A DNA stretch of 64,000 nt from Mycobacterium colombiense (GCF_001953985.1 NZ_MBEI01000051.1:62001-126000), one strand, 5' to 3'. Shown: positions 39,708-48,955, numbered from the stretch's first letter. Notes: generated by a model not told the origin, from the sequence alone. Made by a program: numbers and translations.

Positions 39708-41222
39708 ATGTCTGTGCTGCTCGTCCTTCTGGTCGCGGTGCCCGCGCTAACAACCCTCGCCTGCGTCGTGGTGCCACGGCAAGTTGCCGCAGCGCTGACG
39801 GTGGCGACCGGCTTTGCCACTTTTGCATTCGCAGTGGCGCTCATCGTGCCCGCGACTAATCACACATTGACTGCACTGCGTTACCTGCGCGCCGATGCGC
39901 TGTCGGTTGTCTTCGTGTTGGCAACCGCCTTTCTGTACATGACGACTGCCATTTACACCGTTGGCTATCAGGCCGCCGAAGCCGCATCGGTCGCGGCAGG
40001 TGCCGAAGACCGGCGCATCTTCGCCCGCTATAGCAGACTCTTCTACATCGGCCTCAATGCGTTCGCATGGTCGATGCTCGCCGCGCCGCTGGTCAACGGG
40101 CTGGCGCTGGTGTGGATCGCCGTGGAGATCACCACCGTCGTCTCAGCGCTCCTGGTGGCCCTGGACGACACCGAGGGCGCGACCGAGGCGGCATGGAAAT
40201 ACGTTCTCATTGCTTCGTCAGGGCTCGGCATCGCCCTGCTGGCAACGATTTTCATGTACTACGCCGGCTCCACGGTGCTCGGCGAATCCTATGACTTGGC
40301 GTTCGACCCGCTGCTGCGCGGTGCTGCGAACATGCCACACACTCCGGTGGCGCTTGCCTTTGTGCTGGCCGTTGTCGGATTCGGCACCAAGGTCGGACTG
40401 TTTCCGGTGCACACCTGGCTACCCGACGCGCACGCCGAAGCCCCCACCCCGGTCTCGACGCTGCTATCGGGATCACTTCTGGCGGTGTCGTTCTACGCGA
40501 TCCTGCGGTTTTATCAGATCGCCATCATCCCACTGGGCGCCCGCTTCCCGCAGTTGGTGTTGCTGATATTCGGCGCCGCCTCCCTGCTGCTGGCGGCGTT
40601 GTATCTGCTGGAACAGCGTGACATCAAACGACTGCTTGCCTACTCAAGCGTCGAGCACATGGGCATCTTGACGATTGGGGTGAGTTTCGGGGTTCCGCTT
40701 GCCCTGGCCGGTGTGCTGCTCCACGTGTTGGCCCATGCCGCAGCCAAGGGCAACGCGTTCATGGGCGCCGGGGTGCTCGTGCGGAAATACGGCACCAAGG
40801 AACTTCACCGCATTCGCGACGCAATGTCGCGGCTGCCGTGGTCGGCGCCGATGTTCCTGTTGGCGGTATTCGCGCTCGCCGCAATGCCGCCATTCGGGTT
40901 GTTCCGCAGCGAATTTCAGATCATCGCCGGAGGGTTGACCGATCGCCGTAACGCCGCCGCGGTGGCCTTGGTATGCCTGGTCACTGTCGCGTTCGCCGGG
41001 CTCACCGGCGCCACCACGTGGATGCTGTTCGCGCCCTCGCGCTCCGACGGCCCTGGGGCCGCGACGGCCGCCGCCATGGAGCGCGGCGAGCCCAGCGCCT
41101 GGATGGTGATCCCCGTAGTGATGGGTATCGCGGCGCTGCTGCTGCTTGGCCTTGCCCCGCCGGGCGACCTGATCCAACTGCTCACCCACGCGGCGAATGA
41201 TTTGGCGGGAGCCGGCCGATGA
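39708..41222 (+). CDS. HycQ/HyfF-like antiporter-type proton-pumping subunit
   Basis: 504 residues, about 14 membrane segments, of the NuoL/M/N-Mrp antiporter family. Conserved elements: WIAVEITTVVSALLVALDDT with the TM5 Glu, KVGLFPVHTWLPDAHAEAPT with the TM7/8 Lys, LLAYSSVEHMGILTIGVSFG, and HAAAKGNAFMGAG. It should conduct ions across the membrane. It is closest in plan to M. tuberculosis HycQ (Rv0086). It follows HycP-like by 4 nt and its stop overlaps the large-subunit start (ATGA). Confidence 0.92.
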   Translation: MSVLLVLLVAVPALTTLACVVVPRQVAAALTVATGFATFAFAVALIVPATNHTLTALRYLRADALSVVFVLATAFLYMTTAIYTVGYQAAEAASVAAGAEDRRIFARYSRLFYIGLNAFAWSMLAAPLVNGLALVWIAVEITTVVSALLVALDDTEGATEAAWKYVLIASSGLGIALLATIFMYYAGSTVLGESYDLAFDPLLRGAANMPHTPVALAFVLAVVGFGTKVGLFPVHTWLPDAHAEAPTPVSTLLSGSLLAVSFYAILRFYQIAIIPLGARFPQLVLLIFGAASLLLAALYLLEQRDIKRLLAYSSVEHMGILTIGVSFGVPLALAGVLLHVLAHAAAKGNAFMGAGVLVRKYGTKELHRIRDAMSRLPWSAPMFLLAVFALAAMPPFGLFRSEFQIIAGGLTDRRNAAAVALVCLVTVAFAGLTGATTWMLFAPSRSDGPGAATAAAMERGEPSAWMVIPVVMGIAALLLLGLAPPGDLIQLLTHAANDLAGAGR

Positions 41223-42724
41223 CCACCGCGGCCACGATGGAAGTCCGACTGCCGCTTCCCGAATGGCGGGCCGAAGTACTGACTCGCCTTGGCGCCGGCG
41301 CTCGCTTCGGGGGATTGTATTGCACCCACCAAGAAGACGAGGACGCGCAACTGCGCGCACTCTTGGTCACCCGCATCGGTGTCGAATGTCTATCCGCCGA
41401 GCTAAGCCCCGGCGCCGACGGCGGCTTAACCTATCCGGCGCTGACATCAGATGTGCCCGCGGCATTTTGGTACGAGCGTGCCCTGCACGACTTGTCCGGG
41501 GTGACACCGCTCGGGCACCCGCGGTTGGATCCGTTGCTGCTGCCGTGGGAGCCCGGCCAGCTGCACCCACGCCCAGGACATCGCGAACCCGGCGGCGAGG
41601 TGCCGGCAAGCGACCGGCAAGGTCCGGTCGACGTCACCGGGCATGGCGTGTTCACGCTGCCGCTAGGACCCGTGCGCTCGGGCGTCTACGAATCGATCGA
41701 ATTCCTCATCGAAACGCCGGGAGAAGATATCCCGCACTTCAACATTCGTCCTCACTACAAGCACCGGGGTATCGCCAAACGCTTCGAAGGCCTCGGCGTC
41801 GACGACGCCATCTTCATCGCTGAACGCGTCGAGGGCATCGCCTCCGTCGCCCATGCCCTTGCTTTCGCCCACGCAGTAGAGACCCTGGCCGAGATTGAAA
41901 TCCCGCCACGCGCCGAGCTCATCCGTGTCATCCACGCAGAACTCGAACGCATCGCCAATCACCTCGACGTGGTCGTGCGGCTCTGCGACGCTGCCGGCCT
42001 CGCCATCGGTAACGCTCGCTTCGGCTGGCATAAAGAACAGGCCATGCGACTGGTATCGCATCTGTGCGGCAATAGGTTTGGCCGCTCGGTGGTGTGCGTC
42101 GGTGGCGTATCCGCATCACCGCGCATAGATCCGCCCGCCCTCCACGCCGTTATTGGTGATTTGGCGCATCGCATCCGCGCGGATCGGCGTGCGTTGATGG
42201 AGAGCCCGTCGTTCCTGGACCGCATCCGCGGCACCGGTCGGCTGGACGGAAAGCTGGCGGCCTCCCATGGAGCGTTGGGACCGGTCGGTCGCGGGTCGGG
42301 GTTCGACGACGATGCCCGGCTCTATCGGCCGTATGACGGCTATCCAGTATTGCCCGTGTTCGAGCCCGCCGTTAGCGCGGATGGCGACGCGATGGCGCGT
42401 CTGCGGGTCCGGTGGGCCGAGATCGACGCCGCCGTCGACCTGATCGAACATGCTTGCCAGCGGCTCAGTGGGCCGGTCGATGGGAATCTGAATGTACCGG
42501 TCAACCCGCACGACGGCTTCGCCACCGGCTGGGCCGAATCACCGCAGGGCGAGGTCCTCTACGGCCTGGAGCTGCGCGACGGCCGAGTCGGGCGCTGCTT
42601 TGCCCGCACACCCTCGCTGCACAACATGGTGCTCTTCCACGACGTCTTCCACGGTGACGTATTCACCGACTTTCCCTTCATAGAGGCGAGTTTCGGCCTC
42701 TGTTATGCCGGGGTGGCGATGTAG
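41219..42724 (+). CDS. HycE/NuoCD-like large subunit lacking NiFe-binding cysteines
   Basis: 501 residues. Residues ~1-150 are a NuoC-like domain; ~150-501 a NuoD/hydrogenase large-subunit domain (RPHYKHRGIAKRFEGL, HAELERIANHLDVV, FGWHKEQAMRLV). In active hydrogenases the N-terminal motif reads RVCGICxxxH; here it is ERVEGIASVAH (residues ~201-211), so both Cys are replaced. The C-terminal DPCxxC is replaced by GLCYAG, keeping only one Cys. Hence no NiFe centre is expected. This places it with energy-converting hydrogenase-related (Ehr-like) complexes. It is otherwise well preserved, so it is not a pseudogene. Confidence 0.92.
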   Translation: MTTAATMEVRLPLPEWRAEVLTRLGAGARFGGLYCTHQEDEDAQLRALLVTRIGVECLSAELSPGADGGLTYPALTSDVPAAFWYERALHDLSGVTPLGHPRLDPLLLPWEPGQLHPRPGHREPGGEVPASDRQGPVDVTGHGVFTLPLGPVRSGVYESIEFLIETPGEDIPHFNIRPHYKHRGIAKRFEGLGVDDAIFIAERVEGIASVAHALAFAHAVETLAEIEIPPRAELIRVIHAELERIANHLDVVVRLCDAAGLAIGNARFGWHKEQAMRLVSHLCGNRFGRSVVCVGGVSASPRIDPPALHAVIGDLAHRIRADRRALMESPSFLDRIRGTGRLDGKLAASHGALGPVGRGSGFDDDARLYRPYDGYPVLPVFEPAVSADGDAMARLRVRWAEIDAAVDLIEHACQRLSGPVDGNLNVPVNPHDGFATGWAESPQGEVLYGLELRDGRVGRCFARTPSLHNMVLFHDVFHGDVFTDFPFIEASFGLCYAGVAM

Positions 42725-43531
42725 ATGGTGGTGTTTTTCCGCGGTTTGCGTGACGGCCTGCTCACCACGAAATGGCCGAAGCGTCCTGACACTTACTTCA
42801 ACGCGTTCCCCGCCGCGGTCGAGGTCTTGTCCCGCGATCGTCGAGTTGGCCATCACGTCCCGTTGCGCCAAGCCCTCGACGCCGCCGCTGGGTGTCCCAC
42901 CGAGGCGATCGCCGTCGCCGAGATGCCCACACTGGACAGGGGTAAATGCATCTTGTGCGGACGCTGCGTCGCCACCGCCCCGGACTGGTTCGGATGGGCG
43001 CACGGCGCCGACACCGCGCGGTTGCAGCGTGGCGGTCTGGTGGTCTCCCCTGTCCCCGAAACCGATGAGGCACTCGATGGGGTGCGGGCCGAGCTAGCCA
43101 AACGGGTACGGCGGCTGCGCCGTTCGGTGCACCTACGCCACGTCGACGCCGGCTCCGACGGCAGCGACGAATGGGAAGTACAAGCCCTCACCAATCCCGT
43201 ATACGACCTGCATCGGCTGGGCATCTTCTTCACCGCGAGCCCGCGCCACGCGGACATGCTGCTAGTCACGGGAATCGGGGCGGTCGGCATGACCGAACCG
43301 CTACGCCGCACCCTTGAGGGCATGCCCCGACCCACCGTGGTGATCGCGGTTGGCACCGACGCGATCAGCGGCGGCCTGGTCGGCGGCGGCTACACCGGCG
43401 GCACCGGCATCGGCGGCCTGCTACCTGTCGACGTGTGGATCCCCGGATCGCCCGCCTCCCCCTTCAGCCTGCTGCACGGCATTCTGCTCGCACTAGGCCG
43501 GCTCCCCGCCGTGTCAAGGAGGGCGTCATGA
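42725..43531 (+). CDS. Fused ferredoxin and NuoB/HycG-like small subunit lacking the proximal cluster ligands
   Basis: 268 residues. The N-terminal half has a ferredoxin-like module with Cys75, Cys78 and Cys81 (CILCGRC) plus Cys57 (CPTEAI): enough for one [4Fe-4S] cluster through the usual cross-over, while the second cluster's ligands are gone (CVATAP). Residues ~150-268 are NuoB/HycG-like (SPRHADMLLVTGIGAVGMTE, LLPVDVWIPGSP). The family's CxxC, Cys and PGCP ligands read LTNPVYD, GTDAISGG and PGSP, so the proximal (N2-type) cluster should be absent. It begins at the base after the large-subunit stop and overlaps the next start (ATGA). Compare Rv0082. Confidence 0.87.
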   Translation: MVVFFRGLRDGLLTTKWPKRPDTYFNAFPAAVEVLSRDRRVGHHVPLRQALDAAAGCPTEAIAVAEMPTLDRGKCILCGRCVATAPDWFGWAHGADTARLQRGGLVVSPVPETDEALDGVRAELAKRVRRLRRSVHLRHVDAGSDGSDEWEVQALTNPVYDLHRLGIFFTASPRHADMLLVTGIGAVGMTEPLRRTLEGMPRPTVVIAVGTDAISGGLVGGGYTGGTGIGGLLPVDVWIPGSPASPFSLLHGILLALGRLPAVSRRAS

Positions 43532-45549
43532 TCGCCGCCGGGCTAGCACTTGCGGCCCTGGCTGTGGTCGCCGGATGGTCCACCAGCAAGCGGCGCGGAC
43601 TGCGCCTGACGGCTTCGGCCGCGGTGACCGCGTCGGCTGTGGCTTTCGGCATTGCCGGTGCACGCGGGCTGGCCGGGCACCAAGAGCGGTTGTCGCTGGG
43701 TGCCCTGGGCGGGCTGGGCCCTGCGACCCTGCACGTTGACCCGTTGTCCGGACTGTTCCTGGTCATCGCGGGCGGGGTGGCCGTTCCAGCATTGTGCGCT
43801 GCAGCCGCGTTTGCCGGCCCCCGGCAGGGCCGATTGACTGCCGCGCTGGTGCTGACGATCGCCGCCGTCGCGGTCGTCGTCACGGCCGACAACGTTTTCG
43901 TCTTGCTGTTCGGGTGGGAAGCCCTGACTGTCGCGTTTTACCTGCTGACTGGATTCGACCGGAACCGGCCGGGGCGGGCACGCGCATCCTTTGTCACGGT
44001 CGTGTTTGGCAAGGTCAGCGGCGCGGCACTGCTGCTCGGTGGTCTGCTGCTGGCCGCGCACACTCACACCTTCGCCCTCGACGCCGCTGGCGTCGACCCA
44101 CACAGTGCCCTGGGGCAGGCAGCCTACGCGCTGCTGTTGGCCGGGTTCGCGATCAAGGTCGGACTGTTGCCCGGGCACGTGTGGCTGCCGCGCGGTTACG
44201 CCGCCGCGCCTGGGCCAGCACGCGCGGTGATGGCCGGTGCCGCGGTCAATGTCGGCTTCTATGGCATGTGGCGTACCCTGCAGCTGTTCGGCGCCCCGCC
44301 GCTGTGGCTGGCGTGCGTGGTGCTGGTACTGGCCGGAATGAGTGCAATATTCGGCATCGCGCAAGCCGCGGTGCACCCGGACCTCACGGTGTTGATCGGC
44401 TGGTCGAGCGTGGAAAACGCTGGGCTCATCCTCGCCGCCTTCGGCGCTGCCCTGGTCGGCGCCGCCGCCGGTGTGCCGCTGCTGACTGCCGCCGGCCTGG
44501 TCGCGGCCACCGCCCAAGTCATTACGCACGCCCTGGGCAAATCACTGCTGTTCACCGCAGCGTCGGTGATCGAGGGCGCGACGGACACCACCAATTTGGA
44601 TCGCCTGGGCGGCATTGTGCGTCGATTACCCTGGGCGGGAACAGGATTGGTGATCGGCTCGCTCACCTTGGCGGGACTGCCGCTGACGGCCGGGTTCGCC
44701 TCGGAATGGTTCATCCTGCAATCACTGATGCAGCAATTCCGGGTATCCAGCCTTGCCATGCAGTTGTGCACCGCCGTCGCCGGTGTACTCGTCGCCCTCA
44801 CCGTCGGCGTCGCCGGCGTGACATTCGTCCGGGTCGTCGCGCTGACCGCGTTCGGCCCGCCCCGCATCGACGAACCCGCGTTCTACCCGGCCGGCACCCG
44901 TGTGGACCGCAACACATGGTTGCGGATCGGGATCGCCCTGCTCATCACCGGCTGCCTTGGCGTGGCCGCGCTGGCGCCGCTAGAGATCCGCGTCATCGCT
45001 CGCGGACTGGCCCCGCTCGTTGGCGACCAGGCGCGGGGTGCCAACGCCAAACCTTGGGTGCTGCAGCCCGTTTTCAGCGACTTCTCCGCGCTGTCGCCGA
45101 GTTGGCTGTGGATCGTGCTGCCCGCGATGGTCGTGCTCATCGCCGTGGTGGCCAGCGGGCTGGCCGGGCGCCGCCTGGACCGAGTGCGGTGGGTGGCGCC
45201 GTGGTCCTCGGCGTCGCCCGGTGTGGACCGCGGCGTCGGATACACCTCCTTCGCCTATGCCAACCCCATGCGCAACGTGCTCGGCAATGTCTTGTTGACC
45301 CGAACCGAATTACGCGGCGCCCCAGTCGAGCCGTCCACCCAGACCATCGGTCAACCCGTCCTGACCTACCGGGTCGAGGTGGTCGAAATCGTCGATCGTT
45401 ATGTGTACCGACCGGCGATCGCGGCGTTGCTGGCTGCGGCTCGGGCGGCCAAGCGCCTGCAATCGGGTCGCCTCGACGCCTACATGGCTTACATGCTGCT
45501 CGCCGTGCTCGCCGTACTGGCCGTGATCATCGCGGTGTCGCGACCATGA
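43528..45549 (+). CDS. HyfB/HycC-like antiporter-type subunit
   Basis: 673 residues, about 16 membrane segments, NuoL/HyfB family. LLFGWEALTVAFYLLTGFDR carries the conserved Glu, KVGLLPGHVWLPRGYAAAPG the conserved Lys, and LIGWSSVENAGLILAAFGAA and HALGKSLLFTAASVI follow. This is the second ion-conducting subunit of the complex and corresponds to Rv0083. ATG 43528 has AAGGAGG 5 nt upstream, so the in-frame start at 43435 is rejected. It closes the six-gene complex operon; its end converges on eno with 29 nt between. Confidence 0.92.
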   Translation: MIAAGLALAALAVVAGWSTSKRRGLRLTASAAVTASAVAFGIAGARGLAGHQERLSLGALGGLGPATLHVDPLSGLFLVIAGGVAVPALCAAAAFAGPRQGRLTAALVLTIAAVAVVVTADNVFVLLFGWEALTVAFYLLTGFDRNRPGRARASFVTVVFGKVSGAALLLGGLLLAAHTHTFALDAAGVDPHSALGQAAYALLLAGFAIKVGLLPGHVWLPRGYAAAPGPARAVMAGAAVNVGFYGMWRTLQLFGAPPLWLACVVLVLAGMSAIFGIAQAAVHPDLTVLIGWSSVENAGLILAAFGAALVGAAAGVPLLTAAGLVAATAQVITHALGKSLLFTAASVIEGATDTTNLDRLGGIVRRLPWAGTGLVIGSLTLAGLPLTAGFASEWFILQSLMQQFRVSSLAMQLCTAVAGVLVALTVGVAGVTFVRVVALTAFGPPRIDEPAFYPAGTRVDRNTWLRIGIALLITGCLGVAALAPLEIRVIARGLAPLVGDQARGANAKPWVLQPVFSDFSALSPSWLWIVLPAMVVLIAVVASGLAGRRLDRVRWVAPWSSASPGVDRGVGYTSFAYANPMRNVLGNVLLTRTELRGAPVEPSTQTIGQPVLTYRVEVVEIVDRYVYRPAIAALLAAARAAKRLQSGRLDAYMAYMLLAVLAVLAVIIAVSRP

Positions 45550-45578
45550 CCACCCGAGCCGGCAGCACACAACGCCGC

Positions 45579-46847
45579 TCAGCGCGGCGGCGGACCGAAC
45601 GCAAAGTCGGGCGCATCCACCGCGATCTCGGCCAGCCGGTTGTACTTTGCAACACGCTCGCCGCGCGCTGGTGCGCCGGATTTGATTTGCCCGCAACCGG
45701 ATCCGACAGCCAGGTCGGCGATGAAGGTGTCGCAGGTTTCCCCCGAGCGGTGCGAAATCATCGCCCCATAACCAGCGTCGCGGCACACCCGCAGCGCCTC
45801 CAATGTCTCGCTGACCGTGCCAACCTGATTGACCTTGATCAACGCTGCGTTAGCGATTCCCTCCCCGATCGCCGTGCGGATCAGTGCCGGATTGGTGACG
45901 AAGTTGTCGTCGCCGACCAACTGAATACGCTCGCCAAGCCGCTCGGTCAACGCACGCCACCCATCGTCGTCCGATTCCCCCATCCCGTCCTCGATACTCC
46001 AGATCGGGAATTCTTCCACCATCTGCGCATACCGTTGGATCAACTCTTCGCTCGAAAGCGATTGCCCGCCAACTTCGTAGCAGCCGCCACGGTGAAATTC
46101 ACTGGCCGCGGGGTCCAACGCGATTGCCACCCCGGAAGGCCCGGGCGTGTAACCGGCCGCAGTGATCGCCTCCACGAGCAACTTGAGCACCTCCTCGGGG
46201 GAGTCGATGTCGGGAGCGAAGCCGCCCTCGTCACCCAAACCGGTGCCCAACTTTCGCTCTTGGAGCTCGGCGCGCAACCGCGCATAGATCTCCGCTCCGG
46301 CGCGAATCGCCTCAGGCAACGATGGCGCACCCACCGGGGCGATCATGAACTCCTGAAACTCCAATGGGTTTGGCGCGTGCACGCCACCGTTGATCACGTT
46401 GAAATGCGGAACCGGCAACCGTGGCGTCACGCCATAACGGGCCAGCGAGCGCCACAGCGGCTGCTGCGATTCGATCGCGAACGCCCGCGCCGCCGCCATC
46501 GACACGCCAACGATCGCATTGGCGCCGAGCCGCGACTTGTTCGAAGTGCCGTCGAGCCGGATCAGCTCCGCATCGAGCTGCTCCAGGGTGTCGAACGCGT
46601 GGCCGACCAGTGTGTCGGCAACCGCGCCTTCAACGTGCGACACCGCTTGGCTCACACCGCGACCACCGAACCGCGTCGCGTCACCGTCGCGCAGTTCCGC
46701 TGCTTCCCTACTGCCGGTGGATGCCCCCGACGGCACACCGGCGACCACCTCGCGTCCATCGGACAACGCCATCCGCACCGATATGGTGGGGCGCCCGCGG
46801 GAATCCAGCACCTCCATCGCCGAAACGGCCGAAAACGTCACAGACAT
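45579..46847 (-). CDS. eno: Enolase, island paralogue
   Basis: 422 residues; interconverts 2-phosphoglycerate and phosphoenolpyruvate with Mg2+. All hallmark residues are present: GASTGSREAAELRDGD loop, QEFMIAPVG, GDEGGFAPD, metal ligands in ALDPAASEF, SIEDGM and LVGDDNFVTN, then LIKVNQVGTVSET, MISHRSGET and QIKSGAPARGERVAKYNRL. Mycobacteria have a core eno elsewhere (Rv1023), so this is an extra, somewhat divergent copy. Enolase is the classical fluoride-inhibited glycolytic enzyme. ATG 46847 has AGGAG 8 nt upstream; an in-frame start at 46955 would lie in the leader. A variant crcB-type leader precedes it. Confidence 0.95.
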   Translation of the reverse strand: MSVTFSAVSAMEVLDSRGRPTISVRMALSDGREVVAGVPSGASTGSREAAELRDGDATRFGGRGVSQAVSHVEGAVADTLVGHAFDTLEQLDAELIRLDGTSNKSRLGANAIVGVSMAAARAFAIESQQPLWRSLARYGVTPRLPVPHFNVINGGVHAPNPLEFQEFMIAPVGAPSLPEAIRAGAEIYARLRAELQERKLGTGLGDEGGFAPDIDSPEEVLKLLVEAITAAGYTPGPSGVAIALDPAASEFHRGGCYEVGGQSLSSEELIQRYAQMVEEFPIWSIEDGMGESDDDGWRALTERLGERIQLVGDDNFVTNPALIRTAIGEGIANAALIKVNQVGTVSETLEALRVCRDAGYGAMISHRSGETCDTFIADLAVGSGCGQIKSGAPARGERVAKYNRLAEIAVDAPDFAFGPPPR

Positions 46848-46871
46848 AACGGGTCTCCTGAGCTCAAACCA

Positions 46872-46940
46872 GTCAGGGACCGTTGGCGCACGGCCACAGC
46901 CATCACTGTGGCCGCCGCGGTTGTGGCGAGCCCCACCGCC
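46872..46940 (-). promoter_or_regulatory. Variant fluoride (crcB-type) riboswitch candidate, eno leader
   Basis: On the minus strand: GGCG-GTGGGGCT-CGCC stem-loop, ACAACC, a long second stem (GCGG plus CGGCCACAG with CTGTGGCCG plus TGCGC), then CAACGGTCCCTGAC. Loop GGGGCT pairs with GGTCCC. As in the ettA leader, GATG is GGTG and the base before the GATGG-equivalent is C. The first stem-loop differs from the ettA one at a single loop base, although the genes are unrelated. The aptamer ends 25 nt before ATG 46847. Confidence 0.55.
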
Positions 46941-46999
46941 GTCGGAGACGAACACTACCAGCGGGGGCGACTAGCCGGTCACTCAGACGAGGGAGACAC

Positions 47000-48079
47000 A
47001 TGACCACCGATTGCCTCAAGCTGACGAGCTACTTCGGCGAACGCCAACGCGCCAACGGCAAATTTCTCGCCGAGGCATTGTTTGACCTATACGGCCGGCA
47101 CCAAATCGCCACAAGCGTGATGTTGCGCGGGATCGAAGGATTTGGGCTTCGCCACCACCTGCGCACCGACACCTCGCTGAGCCTGTCCGAGGACCCACCC
47201 GTGGCGGTGATCGCCGTCGACACCCGCGACAAGATAGAAGGAGTGCTTGATTGGCAAACCGCTTTGACCAAGCGAGGCCTGATCACCCTCGAGAGAGCGC
47301 GTCTCCTCCAGGAGGACGACGATGGACTCAGCCTTGACGACCCGGAGCATGACGCGACCAAGCTCACCGTCTATGTGGGCCGTAAGCAGAAGGTCTTTGC
47401 CGAGCCTGCCCACTACGCGATCGTGGATCTGCTTCACCGGCGAGAGCTGGCCGGGGCCTCTGTCTTCCTCGGCGTCGACGGCACCGTGCGCGGCGAGCGG
47501 GAACGCGCGCGATTCTTCGGGCGCAACGTCGACGTGCCGATGATGATCATCGCCGTCGATTCCGGCGGACAAGTCGAGCGCGTCTTGCACGAACTCCCGG
47601 GGCTAATGCGGCGGCCGCTGATCACCGTTGAGAGACTTCAGGTTTGCAAACGCGACGGCCAACTGTTCTCACGGCCGCACGCTCTGCCTGGAGTCGACGA
47701 ACACGGTATGGCGATGTGGCAAAAGATCATGGTCTACACGTCAGAAGCACAACGTCACGACGGCCTTCCGATCCACCGCGCCCTGATACGCCGTCTGCGT
47801 CAGTCCGACCATGCACGAGGCGCTACCGCGCTGCGCGGTATTTGGGGATTTCACGGAAACCACCTGCCCCACGGCGACAAGCTATTCCAGCTTGTCCGCC
47901 ATGTCCCGGTTACCACGATCATCGTCGATACTCCGGACAACATCGCGCAAAGCTTCGACATCATTGACGAACTCACCCAAGAACACGGACTGGTCACCAG
48001 CGAGATGGTCCCCGCACTGCTCGCCGTCGACGGGGATGACCGCCGAGGCGGAACTGATCTTGCCCGTCACGATTATTGA
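47000..48079 (+). CDS. Triple DUF190 (PII-like) protein
   Basis: 359 residues made of three DUF190 units at about 5-105 (LTSYFGERQRANGKFLAEAL), 120-215 (LTVYVGRKQKVFAEPAHYAI) and 245-350 (IMVYTSEAQRHDGLPIHRAL), each with a following RGIxGFG or related turn. DUF190 proteins are single-domain PII-like folds of ~110 residues that often accompany the CrcB/Fluc fluoride channel; a three-unit fusion could form a one-chain trimer like the PII trimer. ATG 47000 has GGGAG 4 nt upstream. Transcribed divergently from eno and first in an operon with the Wzt-like and MutT4-like genes. Confidence 0.85.
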   Translation: MTTDCLKLTSYFGERQRANGKFLAEALFDLYGRHQIATSVMLRGIEGFGLRHHLRTDTSLSLSEDPPVAVIAVDTRDKIEGVLDWQTALTKRGLITLERARLLQEDDDGLSLDDPEHDATKLTVYVGRKQKVFAEPAHYAIVDLLHRRELAGASVFLGVDGTVRGERERARFFGRNVDVPMMIIAVDSGGQVERVLHELPGLMRRPLITVERLQVCKRDGQLFSRPHALPGVDEHGMAMWQKIMVYTSEAQRHDGLPIHRALIRRLRQSDHARGATALRGIWGFHGNHLPHGDKLFQLVRHVPVTTIIVDTPDNIAQSFDIIDELTQEHGLVTSEMVPALLAVDGDDRRGGTDLARHDY

Positions 48080-48097
48080 GTGTTCGTGGTGAGAACG

Positions 48098-48955
48098 ATG
48101 TCAGAGTCAGCAGAGAATCGCCAGGGGCCCAGGATGATTGGTCCGTATGCCAAATCGTCGCGAGCGCCAGTGCGAATCGACGTCAACCACGCGTGGGTCG
48201 AGTTTCCGATCTTCGACGCCAAAACCCGCTCCTTCAAGCACACAGTTCTGGGCAAGGCTGGCGGTACCATCGGCCGCAACACCTCGAACGTCGTGATCGA
48301 AGCGCTGCGCGACGTCACACTCTCGCTCAATGTGGGCGACCGACTCGGCCTAGTCGGCCACAACGGAGCTGGCAAGTCGACACTGCTGCGGCTGCTGTCC
48401 GGCATCTATGAGCCGACGCGCGGGACGGCTGCGGTGAAGGGCAAAGTAGCGCCCATCTTCGACCTCGGTGTAGGCATGGACCCCGAGATTTCGGGTTACG
48501 AGAACATCATCATCCGTGGGCTATTCCTCGGCGAAACACGCAAGGCAATGCAATCTAAAGTCGACGAAATCGCCGAATTCACCGAGCTCGGCGACTACCT
48601 ATCGATGCCTCTGCGCACGTACTCCACCGGTATGCGGGTCCGGCTCGCGCTGGGCGTCGTTACCACCATCGACCCGGAAATACTTCTGCTGGATGAGGCC
48701 ATCGGATCAGTCGACTCCGATTTTTTGAGGAAGGCCGTCACACGGCTGCAAAACGTCGTCGAGCGCTCCGGCATCCTGGTGTTCGCCAGTCATTCCAACG
48801 AGTTCCTCGCCCGACTGTCCAAGACCGCGGTATGGATCGATCGCGGCCAGATTCAGACGATGGGCGGTGTCGAAGAGGTGGTGCGGGCCTACGAAGGAAA
48901 CGAGGCTGCCCGTTACGTTGGCGAGCTCCTAGCGGACGCACGGTCTCATGGCTGA
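48098..48955 (+). CDS. Wzt-like ABC transporter ATPase (polysaccharide-export type)
   Basis: 285 residues, one ABC ATPase domain: Walker [22 protein letters not shown]-loop region [20 protein letters not shown], a [12 protein letters not shown] signature, Walker [12 protein letters not shown], and a [10 protein letters not shown] switch His. This is the Wzt/RfbE family; it resembles M. tuberculosis Rv3781, the galactan-lipid exporter ATPase. No membrane partner (Wzm) is in the island, so it may work with the core Wzm or act otherwise. ATG 48098 has GGTGAG upstream; GTG 48080, adjoining the DUF190 stop, is possible. Its end overlaps the Nudix start by 8 nt. Confidence 0.88.
   Translation: MSESAENRQGPRMIGPYAKSSRAPVRIDVNHAWVEFPIFDAKTRSFKHTVLGKAGGTIGRNTSNVVIEALRDVTLSLNVGDRLGLVGHNGAGKSTLLRLLSGIYEPTRGTAAVKGKVAPIFDLGVGMDPEISGYENIIIRGLFLGETRKAMQSKVDEIAEFTELGDYLSMPLRTYSTGMRVRLALGVVTTIDPEILLLDEAIGSVDSDFLRKAVTRLQNVVERSGILVFASHSNEFLARLSKTAVWIDRGQIQTMGGVEEVVRAYEGNEAARYVGELLADARSHG

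Noticed and set aside
46920..46999. Possible plus-strand fluoride riboswitch for the DUF190 operon
   Set aside because: A GGCG...CGCC hairpin is seen only because the eno leader's stem is palindromic; no GATGG-like 3' element follows on the plus strand.
43794..47003. About 1070-codon plus-strand frame through hyfB-like and eno
   Set aside because: Out of frame with the hyfB-like gene in its first half and antisense to eno in its second half; composition is Arg-rich and no domain is visible.
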